This document shows positions 17,719 to 26,250 of a DNA stretch of 64,000 bases, piece by piece. The notes under the pieces were generated by a model. The model did no database searches and was not told where the DNA came from. It saw only the letters and a program-made list of their open reading frames with translations. The stretch comes from Komagataeibacter sucrofermentans DSM 15973 (GTDB taxonomy: Bacteria; Pseudomonadota; Alphaproteobacteria; Acetobacterales; Acetobacteraceae), in NCBI RefSeq assembly GCF_040581405.1, contig NZ_CP137157.1:1492001-1556000 (forward strand), written 5' to 3'. How positions within the stretch are numbered: the first letter of the stretch is position 1; every line of letters begins with the position of its first letter. The position numbers and the translations under genes are program-made.

Positions 17719-18027
17719 GTGCCCGTAGCCGAGACCACCACCCCGCACCGCTTCACGCCCATTGGGGTCATGGCCCGTTCATGCGCCCTTGTGGTGGGGA
17801 TGGCGCTTATCCTGCCCCTCATGGCCTGTAGCGGTCGCATTGGGGAGGACGCCTGCATTTCCTGCTCGGCGGAAAAAGCGGACAAAACGGACACGCCCCC
17901 GCCCCCACATGACCCCGCAGCCCCTTCCGGCAATGCCGTGGGCGAAGGTGTGGGTGGGCCCACCGGCTCGCCCCAGCAGGCGGGACAGGATCAAAGCCCT
18001 GGCGCCGCCAGCGCGCCGGGCATGTAA
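17719..18027 (+). CDS. small acidic lipoprotein
   Basis: 102 aa from GTG 17719, which has a strong AAGGAGG 5-11 nt before it. Hydrophobic segment and lipobox LMAC (SCALVVGMALILPLMACSG). The mature part is Cys-containing, then low-complexity Pro/Gly/Ser (THTDTPPPPHDPAAP-like region, GEGVGGPTGSPQQAGQD). No family recognised. Directly behind the MITE-like repeat. Confidence 0.6.
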   Translation: MPVAETTTPHRFTPIGVMARSCALVVGMALILPLMACSGRIGEDACISCSAEKADKTDTPPPPHDPAAPSGNAVGEGVGGPTGSPQQAGQDQSPGAASAPGM

Positions 18028-18156
18028 AGCGTGGCAGGGGCCGCACGATCATTCACAGCAACGTGTTTTTCATGCCTGCCAGGCGGGGTGAACCCCCCAA
18101 AGCCAGGCGCGTTCGACCCTTGCCACCCTATTGAACAGAACCAAGGAGGATACAGG

Positions 18157-18390
18157 ATGCGGTTTACCGTTATCCCCACCCTCCCCATCGCATTAGGGTT
18201 GGGGATCGGGCTGGCAGCAGATGCATATGCCGATGACCCGGCAACACCGCAGCAGGTCGCGGCCTGCAAGGCCGACGCCCTGCGGCTGTGCCCGCTGGAC
18301 ATACCGGATACAAGACAGGTTGCAGCCTGCATGCAACGCAAAGTCACCCGTCTGTCGCCTGCATGCCGGGACACCGTGCAGGGTAAATAA
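18157..18390 (+). CDS. exported cysteine-rich small protein
   Basis: 77 aa, AAGGAGG 9 nt before ATG 18157. Signal peptide ending AYA-DD. The mature ~52 residues hold four cysteines in one C-x8-C / C-x13-C arrangement (VAACKADALRLCPLDI, VAACMQRKVTRLSPACR), the layout of the cysteine-rich repeat family. Probably periplasmic with two disulfides. Role unknown. Confidence 0.72.
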   Translation: MRFTVIPTLPIALGLGIGLAADAYADDPATPQQVAACKADALRLCPLDIPDTRQVAACMQRKVTRLSPACRDTVQGK

Positions 18391-18461
18391 TACCGTCCCG
18401 TGACCGGGGCACGTCAGGGCGCGGCCAGGGCATGTCCCGCTACCGCTTCTCGGAGGCTCAC

Positions 18462-18869
18462 ATGACGATTTCGCGTAATGTAACCGACATGACCACCCGC
18501 ATCGGTGATTTCCTGACAGGGGCGCAGGGCGACCGCTCCGGCGCATTGTCGGTTCTCAACGACATTCTTGGTCCCCTGCCCGCGCCAGACGAACCCAGCA
18601 TGCTCGAACACCGCGCGGAGGAAGCGGGCATGCTGCCGCTGATCCGCACATGGCAGGAGCACGACAAGGCCCCGCATGCCGATGAAAGCACGATCCATGC
18701 CCTGTTCCGCCCGACGGAACTCGAGCATTTTTCCACCCAGACGGGACTTTCCGAACAGGCTGCGATGAAGATCCTGCGCGAGATGCTCCCTTCGGCCATC
18801 CGTCACCGCGCACTCAATGCCCGCGCGGGCTGGCAGCCGGAAACCACGGCCGACCCCAACCTGCACTGA
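18462..18869 (+). CDS. YidB/DUF937-like protein
   Basis: 135 aa from ATG 18462, preceded by CGGAGG at 5-10 nt; the frame is open to 18432 but without such a site. The C-terminal third follows the DUF937 pattern: ESTIHALFRPTELEHFSTQT, then GLSEQAAMKILREMLPSAI. Soluble, no signal. Function of the family is unclear. Last gene of the small-protein run, closed by a strong terminator. Confidence 0.65.
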   Translation: MTISRNVTDMTTRIGDFLTGAQGDRSGALSVLNDILGPLPAPDEPSMLEHRAEEAGMLPLIRTWQEHDKAPHADESTIHALFRPTELEHFSTQTGLSEQAAMKILREMLPSAIRHRALNARAGWQPETTADPNLH

Positions 18870-18903
18870 CACACAACAACCAGGGTTAGGGTTACTTTTT
18901 TTC

Positions 18904-18951
18904 AGCCTGCCACACCGGGGCGCTTTCCGCCCGGTGGGGCAGGCTTTTTTT
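18904..18951 (+). terminator. rho-independent terminator
   Basis: AGCCTGCC / GGCAGGCT outer stem and CACCGGG / CCCGGTG inner stem, followed by TTTTTTT at 18945-18951. Ends the rightward small-protein operon just before the convergent sugar-porter gene. Confidence 0.92.
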
Positions 18952-18975
18952 GTAGGCAGGTCGCTTCTTTATTCC

Positions 18976-20430
18976 TTACTCACGTCCTGACTGCATGGTG
19001 GCTGACGGACGAACCGGCTGCCCGATTTCGCGCAAGGGGTAGCCCGCCTTGACCCGCTGCTCGATATCTTCAAGCGAGCAGCCCCGCGTTTCAGGCACAA
19101 GGAAGTAACTGATCAGGAAGAAAACCGCATTGAAACCGGCCAGAAGCCAGAAGATGCCGTAATCCCCGATAAGACTCATAATGGACAGGAAAACATTGCT
19201 GATCAGCCAGTTGGTTATCCAGTTGGCGAAGGTGGAACATGCGATGGCCAGCCCGCGCCCCTGCAGGGGCTGGATCTCGGTGCACATGGTCCACGGCACT
19301 GGCCCCTCGCCCAGGGCATAGCCCAGCGTGAACAGCACCAGCAGCGCGATGATGGCAATACTGCCCATGCTGCCCCCCACATGCGCAAACAGCACAAACC
19401 CGAATGCACACAGGCTGAAAGAGGCCATGAGCGTGCTGATCAGCAGCAGCGGGCGACGGCCCCAGCGGTCAATCAGCATGATGGCCGCACCAGTCGCCAC
19501 CATGTTGGCAAGGCCGAGCAGTGTCGTGCACCACACCGCCGACTGCACCGAAAAACCAAGATGTTCAAGCAGATGCGGGGCATAATACAGCAGGATATTG
19601 ATGCCCGCGAGTTGCTGGAAGATCTGAAGCGCCATGCCCAGGGCCAGTGTCTTGCGAAACCCGGCGGAGGTTTTGAGGAGTGCAAGGCCGTTTCCCCTGG
19701 TTTTCCTCAGGTTCTGCTCGATCCGGTCGAGTTCATTATTGGCGCGCTCCCGCGATCCACGCACTTTTTGCAACACGCCACGCGCCTCGCGCCTGCGCCC
19801 CCGCATGGCCAGCCAGCGCGGTGAATAAGGCACCTGTGTCGTGGCCAGAATGAAAATTACCGTCGGCACGGCCAGAATGCCCAGCATCCACCGCCAGTGC
19901 CCGCCATAGGAGAGCAGGCTGTCTGACAGCAGGGCAAGGAGCATCCCGGCCGTGATGACAAGCTGGTAGAGCGAAATCATCGTGCCGCGCTGGCTCTTTT
20001 CCGTAATTTCGGCAATGTAGAGCGGCGCTGAAAAAGATGCGAAACCCACCCCGATGCCAAGGCAGACGCGGCCTGCAATCATGATGGGAATGGACGGGGC
20101 AAGCGAACACAGCGCAGTGCCAAGCAGGAACAGCAGCCCGGCATAGAACATCGCCCCCCGCCGCCCCCGATAATGCGAAACCGGGATGGCCAGAAGCGAC
20201 CCCCCTGCCGCGCCAAGCATGAGCGAGGAGACAATCCATTCCTGTGCGCGCTCATTGGCCCCAAGGTCGAGCCCCATGAACTTGAGCGCCCCGGCAATCA
20301 CCCCGGTGTCGAGGCCAAACATAAGCCCGGCAAGCCCGGCCGCCCCGGCAAAGAGAAAAGCGTTCCGACGTCCTTGCTGCACGCTGTCCCGATAGGACAG
20401 GTCATCATGCTTCAGAGTATCGTCATTCAC
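18976..20430 (-). CDS. sugar porter family MFS transporter
   Basis: 484 aa, 12 hydrophobic helices. Signatures of the sugar-porter (SP) group: GLMFGLDTGVIAGAL in TM1, RGRRG / DRWGRRPL A-motifs after TM2 and TM8, PYSPRWLAMRGRR loop, QQLAGINILLYYAP in TM7, and PETRG at the end of TM12. A proton-coupled hexose or pentose importer like GalP/XylE. Reads leftwards; its promoter must lie in the AT-rich stretch after 20430. Substrate unassigned. Confidence 0.93.
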   Translation of the reverse strand: MNDDTLKHDDLSYRDSVQQGRRNAFLFAGAAGLAGLMFGLDTGVIAGALKFMGLDLGANERAQEWIVSSLMLGAAGGSLLAIPVSHYRGRRGAMFYAGLLFLLGTALCSLAPSIPIMIAGRVCLGIGVGFASFSAPLYIAEITEKSQRGTMISLYQLVITAGMLLALLSDSLLSYGGHWRWMLGILAVPTVIFILATTQVPYSPRWLAMRGRRREARGVLQKVRGSRERANNELDRIEQNLRKTRGNGLALLKTSAGFRKTLALGMALQIFQQLAGINILLYYAPHLLEHLGFSVQSAVWCTTLLGLANMVATGAAIMLIDRWGRRPLLLISTLMASFSLCAFGFVLFAHVGGSMGSIAIIALLVLFTLGYALGEGPVPWTMCTEIQPLQGRGLAIACSTFANWITNWLISNVFLSIMSLIGDYGIFWLLAGFNAVFFLISYFLVPETRGCSLEDIEQRVKAGYPLREIGQPVRPSATMQSGRE

Positions 20431-20803
20431 GATGAAAAGCCTTTTTATCGTTATAGTTACAATATAAAACGCCCCTCCTGAAAAATAGTTCTATGAAATG
20501 TGGTCACCCATCCATGATCAGTAAGGCGCGGGACGATATGTGATGAACCGACTTCAATATAGTATTATAAAAATGCCAGAAAACAATAATTCCTGCAGGC
20601 TTATACGCCCCCTCGGTTTCATCACGGCACGATAGTGGTTTTTTATTGCCATCTGACTGAATATGGCAATTACCGTTCAGCCCGCTATCCTCTTTTCAGG
20701 AATTAACTTGTTTAAAGGCGATGCTGATTGTACGATTCGGGCAGAAATTTTAAAAATGTAATGATTTTACTAGAAATAATTTATTGTGGTGATTGCATTA
20801 TTT
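20431..20803. other. AT-rich divergent intergenic region
   Basis: About 370 bp between the leftward sugar porter and the rightward TonB-like lipoproteins. No gene seen. Its low GC content continues into the two lipoprotein genes. Both promoters should be here. Confidence 0.5.
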
Positions 20804-21583
20804 ATGAAAAAGTATTATATACTGTCGCCGTTGGTTTTTTCATCTTTTCTTACGGGCTGCTCCCATTACTGGACACCAGACCCCATGCGCCCGACCCATC
20901 TGGCGACAGTGGTGGATTCAGACGCCACGCTGTGCCTCTCTGTCAAACATTCGCGGCATGCATCAAAACTGGTCAGGCATACCCTGAAGCAGGTCATAAC
21001 AGATAGCCCTCCTTACAGGCAGGCGCATCACCTGCCGCCCGTGATCCCGCATCCTGCGCACAATGAAGGCAGGGTGGAAAAGGATGCATTCTGTCCCCTT
21101 TCCCCCGTTTTCAGGCATGAAAAATGGAAGATCGTCTATATTCTAAAAAAAGTTGCCCATGAACCCAGACCAGGCTGGGTCAGCTATAGCTACAAGGAAA
21201 ACGTGGACATAAGCGCCGCGATATTTGATAAATATGGTTACAATCAGGAACCCGCTCGACCGCATAAAAAATCCATGCCGGCACCGCCTGTAATCAAACG
21301 CCCCACCCCAATTGATTTATGGATCCAGAGGCATCTGTCTTACCCCCAAGCCGCAAGCAGTGCAGGGATTGAAGGCTATACAACCGTAAGAGTGTGGATC
21401 ATGCCACAGGGTAAAGTCAGGTCGGTGCGTTTTATAAAATCTTCGGGCAATATTCTTCTTGATAACGCAACCATGAATATGTTTACAGGAGAGAGGTTGC
21501 CAGTTAATCGACATGGTAAGATGGTTAATCATATTGATTTTACAGTTCATTACGCTGCATCAAGCCAAAATAAATATTTTTGA
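20804..21583 (+). CDS. lipoprotein with TonB C-terminal-like domain, copy A
   Basis: 259 aa from MKKYYILS at 20804 (frame open from 20786). Lipobox FLTGC. Mature start CSHYWTPDPMRPTHLATV, then a variable middle with a Pro-rich stretch (EPARPHKKSMPAPPV). The final ~80 residues match the TonB C-terminal domain: HLSYPQAASSAGIEGYTTVR, VRSVRFIKSSGNILLDNATM. A classical TonB is anchored in the inner membrane by a helix; here a lipid anchor replaces it. AT-rich against its surroundings, suggesting transfer. Copy B follows at 21609. Confidence 0.78.
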   Translation: MKKYYILSPLVFSSFLTGCSHYWTPDPMRPTHLATVVDSDATLCLSVKHSRHASKLVRHTLKQVITDSPPYRQAHHLPPVIPHPAHNEGRVEKDAFCPLSPVFRHEKWKIVYILKKVAHEPRPGWVSYSYKENVDISAAIFDKYGYNQEPARPHKKSMPAPPVIKRPTPIDLWIQRHLSYPQAASSAGIEGYTTVRVWIMPQGKVRSVRFIKSSGNILLDNATMNMFTGERLPVNRHGKMVNHIDFTVHYAASSQNKYF

Positions 21584-21608
21584 ATTATTTTTAGGACATT
21601 TTTTCAAT

Positions 21609-22397
21609 ATGGCCACAACATTAGAAAAGAAAATATATCATAATTCATCTATACTTTTATTATTATATTTTCTGGCAGGATGCTCCCATTACCGGACGCC
21701 AGACCCCATGCGCCCTGCCCATCTGGCTACGGTTCTAAGATCTGACAGCCTCTGCCGCTCCATCGAACATTCCCGGCATGCATCTGAACTGCTGGCTGCT
21801 TCCATTAATAAGGGCATTACCAAGAGCCCCACTTACATGCACGACCATAATCTGCCGCCCGGCACTTATAACAGACCATCCGTTACAGCCAATGTTCAGA
21901 AAGAAAAACGCTGTAAGTTGGTCGTTACGTTCAAGAACGAAGATATCAAAGTTCAGTACAGCCTGCAGAAGGTTGCGCACACAAACGAAAATGGTTCGCT
22001 GACTTACAGCTATCCTGAAACAATTCTGTTCCATGATGATTTCATGAAGAAATATGGCTATGACCATGCCGTGATGGAGCCAGACCAGCAGGCTGGGGCA
22101 CCTGACCGACCAACATCTGAAAATGGCGACAGGATCAGTCTGTGGATCCGTCAGCACATGGTCTATCCGCCTGAGGCGCGTCAGGCCGGGATTGAGGGTT
22201 ATACAGCCGTAAAATTCTGGTTGTCGCGGCAAGGCGACATCCGGTCTCTGCGGTTTATAAAATCTTCGGGCAACATTTTGCTCGATAACGCCACCATGAA
22301 CATGTTTATGGGAAAAAAGATTCCGGTTGACCCGCGACAGAAAATACCATCGCCTTTAAATATAAAAATAAACTATTACCTTGCTCCATCACATTAA
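21609..22397 (+). CDS. lipoprotein with TonB C-terminal-like domain, copy B
   Basis: 262 aa. Start 21609 (MATTLEKKIYHNS) is preferred over 21513 because it gives a proper signal peptide and lipobox FLAGC. Closely related to copy A: the same CSHY-x-TPDPMRP mature start, LCRSIEHSRHASELL, and the C-terminal HMVYPPEARQAGIEGYTAVK / LRFIKSSGNILLDNATMNMF. The middle is diverged, with a KRCKLVVTFKNEDIKVQY stretch. The 25-nt gap to copy A suggests one transcript. Same low GC. Duplication inside the locus is directly visible. Confidence 0.78.
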   Translation: MATTLEKKIYHNSSILLLLYFLAGCSHYRTPDPMRPAHLATVLRSDSLCRSIEHSRHASELLAASINKGITKSPTYMHDHNLPPGTYNRPSVTANVQKEKRCKLVVTFKNEDIKVQYSLQKVAHTNENGSLTYSYPETILFHDDFMKKYGYDHAVMEPDQQAGAPDRPTSENGDRISLWIRQHMVYPPEARQAGIEGYTAVKFWLSRQGDIRSLRFIKSSGNILLDNATMNMFMGKKIPVDPRQKIPSPLNIKINYYLAPSH

Positions 22398-22470
22398 TCC
22401 TGCCCCCTTGCGCATGAAACCGGGCCGGACCATCGGGCGTTTAAATGTTCTCCCTGACCACAGGTGACCC

Positions 22471-23577
22471 ATGCAGCCTGATCGCCCCCTTGTTGCGGCC
22501 ATTCCCGTGCGGAACGAGGCCGAGCGCATCGGTCCCTGCCTGCTCGCCCTCGGTCGCCAGCATGCAGCACGCCTGACCCATGTGGTGGTGCTGCTCAACA
22601 ACTGCACCGATGCGACATTACACACCGTACAGGCCATAAGCGGCAGGCTCCCTTTTGCCCTTCACGTGGTTGAACGCACCTATCCGCCCCTGATTGCCCA
22701 TGCCGGCACTGCACGGCGCGCAGCCATGACGCATGCGGCTGAACTCGCGGGGCCAGAAGGCATCATGCTCACCACCGATGCCGATGCCGTGGTGGCGCCG
22801 GACTGGCTGGACCAGACGCTCGCCGCTTTTGCCAAGGGAGCCGATGCCGTATGTGGGCGCGCGTTGATCGACCCGGTGGAGGCCGCGTGCCTGCCCGCCT
22901 GCCTGCATGATGATGACCGGGCGGAAACTGCCTATGCCACCATGCTCGACCGTATCCATGACCTAGCCGACCCTGATTTGCATGATCCGTGGCCACGGCA
23001 TGTCGAGCATTCGGGAGCCAGTATTGCGGTGCGGGCTGGCCCGTACCACCGCGCAGGCGGCATTCCCGCCGTGCCACTTGGCGAGGACCGGAGGTTTCTG
23101 GCCGCCCTGCGCCGCGTGGATGCCGCCATCCGCCACGCGCCTGATGTGTGGGTGAGTGTATCAGGCCGGGTCGCGGGGCGCGCGCGCGGCGGCATGGCCG
23201 ATACCATGGCCCGCCGCCTGATCCGGCAGGATGAAATGCTCGATGAAAACCTGGAGCCCGCCATGGCCTGCCTGCACCGCGCCCAGGCCCGCGCGGCCTT
23301 GCGCCCGCTATGGGGCCACCCCATGCGCCATGGCCCCTGGCGGGCGCGGGGCGAAAAACTCGCGCGTCAGTTGATGCTGCCCGCCACCGCCCTGATCGAG
23401 GTCTGCGCGGAACCGTTTTTTGGACTGGCATGGGACAGGCTGGTGGCTGCAAGCCCCCTTCTGCGCCGCCATCCTGTCCGGCGCGCGGGCCTTGTAGTCG
23501 AGCACCAGCACGCTGCCCGGATTGTGCGACGCCTGTTGCACGCGCAGGCACCGGTTCAGCCTGCGCTTGGTGAGTAA
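22471..23577 (+). CDS. family 2 glycosyltransferase
   Basis: 368 aa, AGGTGA before ATG 22471. GT-A fold start VAAIPVRNEAERIGPCLLAL, metal-binding DADAVV inside LTTDADAVVAPDWLDQTLAA, and acceptor motif GEDRRFLAALRR. No membrane segment. In many proteobacteria this enzyme sits with an acyl-CoA-dehydrogenase-like protein, a PIG-L deacetylase and a NodS-like methyltransferase, exactly the neighbours here, although it is convergent to them. Probable product: an N-modified sugar conjugate, inferred from the chemistry of the partners. Confidence 0.88.
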   Translation: MQPDRPLVAAIPVRNEAERIGPCLLALGRQHAARLTHVVVLLNNCTDATLHTVQAISGRLPFALHVVERTYPPLIAHAGTARRAAMTHAAELAGPEGIMLTTDADAVVAPDWLDQTLAAFAKGADAVCGRALIDPVEAACLPACLHDDDRAETAYATMLDRIHDLADPDLHDPWPRHVEHSGASIAVRAGPYHRAGGIPAVPLGEDRRFLAALRRVDAAIRHAPDVWVSVSGRVAGRARGGMADTMARRLIRQDEMLDENLEPAMACLHRAQARAALRPLWGHPMRHGPWRARGEKLARQLMLPATALIEVCAEPFFGLAWDRLVAASPLLRRHPVRRAGLVVEHQHAARIVRRLLHAQAPVQPALGE

Positions 23578-23616
23578 GACGGGGTTCTTTGCTGCTGTTT
23601 ATAAAAAATTTCCGTT

Positions 23617-24225
23617 TTATTGAGTGTTTTGTTGTGCAACAGCGCCCAGCATGTCCAGCCGGTAATGGGGGTGGTGCTGGGTATGTGTGACCTGCATCCC
23701 GGCGGCAAGGCACGTGGCTATAAAACAGCGGGCGGCCTCGTTGCCATTGCATGGCGTGTCGGTCGGGCCGGTCCAGTTGACCAGTAAGATGGGGGCTTGT
23801 GGCTGCCGCACGCGCAGGCAATGGGTGGCAAGCCGCGTAATATCGGCACGCGAGAGAAAATACAGCAGTTCCGAAATAATGATGAGGTCACACGACGCCG
23901 CTGGCAGGCCAGGAAAACCATCAGGCAACTGTCCCCGGCAAAACGTCACTCCATCCAGCCCCGCACACCGGCGTCGTGCCTGCGCAAGGGCGGCTTCGGC
24001 CACATCTACGGCCAGCAGGTGGTCGCATTGCCGTGCCAGAAGGGCGGTCATGGCCCCAATGGAACACCCGAGTTCCAGCGCATGATGGAACCGCTGCCCC
24101 GCCAGCAGCGCAAGGGTGTGGCGGTATTTGTCGCGCTCATACGGGCGGCTTCCCACCCCCCACGGGTCGGAACTGGCTGCATGAATGCGCTCGAACACGG
24201 CGCGTGGCCAGCTTGCCCCGCTCAT
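23617..24225 (-). CDS. NodS-like SAM-dependent methyltransferase
   Basis: 202 aa. Rossmann methyltransferase: N-terminal FERIHAASSDPWGVGSRPYE, the motif I loop HALELGCSIGAMTALLA, post-I acidic LLAVDVAEAAL, and DLIIISELLYFL at motif IV. The DPW-x-x-S-x-x-YE opening is typical of the NodS group, which N-methylates chitooligosaccharides. Last of three minus-strand genes coupled by ATGA overlaps (24222-24225). Confidence 0.86.
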   Translation of the reverse strand: MSGASWPRAVFERIHAASSDPWGVGSRPYERDKYRHTLALLAGQRFHHALELGCSIGAMTALLARQCDHLLAVDVAEAALAQARRRCAGLDGVTFCRGQLPDGFPGLPAASCDLIIISELLYFLSRADITRLATHCLRVRQPQAPILLVNWTGPTDTPCNGNEAARCFIATCLAAGMQVTHTQHHPHYRLDMLGAVAQQNTQ

Positions 24226-24950
24226 GGTGCAAGAAAAACCTCAAAATCCGTTATCAGCGCCGCCAGCAGGCTGGCAGGCAGGCTGAAGCCGGTGGGATCA
24301 TCGGTAATCAGGCCGCCATACTGGCTTTCATGCGCGCTGACGGCACGCGCCTTGAGGGCGCGGTAAGGCGCGATGTCAAGCCGCAGCCCCACGGGTGGCG
24401 CATGGTCAAGCTCTGTCTCCGCCGCCAACAGCCAGCCCCAGACCGGATAGGCCAGCAGCCTCAGGGCATGATGGTGGTGCAGGGCAAGACCCATTTTCCA
24501 TACGGCTTCATGATCGCAATGCGGATCAAGCCGTGAGGGCGCGAAAACCGTGGCGCAGCCATGCTGCATAGCCAGACTGGCCAGATCGCGCACGAGATGA
24601 TCAAAAACCGGCCCCTCATGCGCAGTCGCTGCATCCGGCTGGTTCAGGAACACCACGCGCTCCGCCTCCAGCCCCAGACAGGCCAGCGCGCGCAGGGCCT
24701 CCTGCCGCCGCTGTTCCCGCAGGCGCGGGGCAGGCCACTGGCGCGAACGGGGGTGCGAGGCCGCGCCATCGGTTACGATCACGACAATTGGCGGCCGCCC
24801 GGCCTGGCAACACGCGGCAATCAGGCCACCACAGCCCAGGCTTTCATCATCAGCATGCGGGGCCAGGATCAGGGCCGTGCCGGGCGCAATAATGGGCAGG
24901 GGGGCCAATGGCAGGCTGCGCCACGCTGCGTGCAGGCTGGCCGCCTTCAT
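24222..24950 (-). CDS. PIG-L family N-deacetylase
   Basis: 242 aa from ATG 24950, overlapping the stop of the upstream gene (ATGA). Zinc motif LILAPHADDESLGCGGLI (His-x-Asp-Asp/Glu) and a second histidine block LDPHCDHEAVW characteristic of PIG-L/LmbE. It removes acetyl from N-acetylated sugars such as GlcNAc conjugates. The frame is open to 25007, but that would enlarge the overlap. Middle gene of the coupled trio. Confidence 0.9.
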   Translation of the reverse strand: MKAASLHAAWRSLPLAPLPIIAPGTALILAPHADDESLGCGGLIAACCQAGRPPIVVIVTDGAASHPRSRQWPAPRLREQRRQEALRALACLGLEAERVVFLNQPDAATAHEGPVFDHLVRDLASLAMQHGCATVFAPSRLDPHCDHEAVWKMGLALHHHHALRLLAYPVWGWLLAAETELDHAPPVGLRLDIAPYRALKARAVSAHESQYGGLITDDPTGFSLPASLLAALITDFEVFLAP

Positions 24951-26056
24951 GGAAAAGCCTCCGTGGGCGGCAGGTCGCGGTGCGTGAACCATGCAGCCGC
25001 CTCGCATAATGCTTCATCCGGGGCGGGCTGGCGCAGATAGGTGGCCAGATCGCGGGTCAGCCGTTCTGCCACGTTTGTCTTGATGAAGGCCGAAAGCCCC
25101 AGCCCGCGCTGGAGCAGTTCAATCACCTCCAGCCCTGCCCGCTCCACCGCAATCCGCGCCAGATTGACGGTGGCGGTGATATCACCCGCCTCGTAACGGT
25201 CCTGCACCGTAGCCACCAGGGCGGCCCTGCGGGTCCAGTCCAGGGCGGTCTGGGCCGCGATGAGTGCCCGACCGATGCGCGCCTGCTGGGCCGGAGCCTG
25301 CGCCCGCCCGCGCGCGGCAAGCTGTTCGCGCAGCACGGTGGTGAGCCGCTCGATCCCGCCAAGGGCCACGGCGATAGTCCGCCATGCCCCGGCTGAAAAT
25401 TCCGGCTGGCGCAGATAGTCACCCGCCTGCCCGATCAGGCTGTCTGGCGCAACCGACAGGCCCGCGAAATCGCACTGCCCCGTGCCTGCCCCCCGCATGC
25501 CGCTCAGTCCGCCGATGGAGGGATGGATGACGCAGTCCTGCCCCACAGCAACGAGCAGCATGACCGTCGTGCCCGCCTGCGTGCGGGCCGTAACCAGCGC
25601 CCGCGTTACATGCCCCGCGCCTGAGGCAAAGGCCTTCTGCCCGCGCAGGATCAGGCCCTGAGCGGTCTGTTCCAGCTGCAGGGGATGCGCGCCATCGGTC
25701 ACCCATACGCCAAGCAGCGCGCCCTCGCGCACATCGGCGGCGATGGCGGCACATTGGGCCGGAGAGCCATAACGGCTGACAAGGCGCAGGGCGTTGACAT
25801 GCCCTTCCACCACACGGCCAAGCGCCAGGCTGCCCTGCCCCACCAGCCGTAACAGACGCAGCAGGCCCGTGGCGGCCTCGGGCGCTGCATCGGGCCAGCA
25901 GCCGCCAAACGCCAGTGGCAACGCTGCGGAAAAGACGCCCAGCGCCCGCAGGCGCATCAGGCCATGGGTGGGGAAAACCGCCTGCGCGTCGTTCGCGCTG
26001 GCCTCCGCCTCAAGTTCGGCACGACAGGCTGCCAGGGCTTCAAAGGGAAAACTCAT
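24947..26056 (-). CDS. acyl-CoA dehydrogenase-like protein
   Basis: 369 aa. Acyl-CoA dehydrogenase-type fold, best seen in the middle strand/loop (LLGVWVTDGAHPLQLEQTAQ then RGQKAFASGAGHVTRALV) and the helical C-terminus (ALIAAQTALDWTRRAALVAT). The usual catalytic Glu position is not evident, and the sequence is diverged, as in the members linked with PIG-L/NodS clusters. FAD-dependent action on a lipid or sugar-linked acyl group is inferred. First gene of the minus-strand coupled trio. Confidence 0.83.
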   Translation of the reverse strand: MSFPFEALAACRAELEAEASANDAQAVFPTHGLMRLRALGVFSAALPLAFGGCWPDAAPEAATGLLRLLRLVGQGSLALGRVVEGHVNALRLVSRYGSPAQCAAIAADVREGALLGVWVTDGAHPLQLEQTAQGLILRGQKAFASGAGHVTRALVTARTQAGTTVMLLVAVGQDCVIHPSIGGLSGMRGAGTGQCDFAGLSVAPDSLIGQAGDYLRQPEFSAGAWRTIAVALGGIERLTTVLREQLAARGRAQAPAQQARIGRALIAAQTALDWTRRAALVATVQDRYEAGDITATVNLARIAVERAGLEVIELLQRGLGLSAFIKTNVAERLTRDLATYLRQPAPDEALCEAAAWFTHRDLPPTEAFP

Positions 26057-26250
26057 GCAGGCAGGCTCCGTATTCCCGGAAAACAGGAAAACGCCGCAAC
26101 CGGGTCAACCCGCCAGCACCCCTTCCCTGCCTGCACAAACAGCACCGGAGCGCAATTGGTTCCCCTCAGATCATGCGCTACGACCCGGAGCCGATCGACT
26201 TCCCGGCCCTGTCCGCCTTGCCTCACTCATGATCTGGCTGCCGATCGGTC

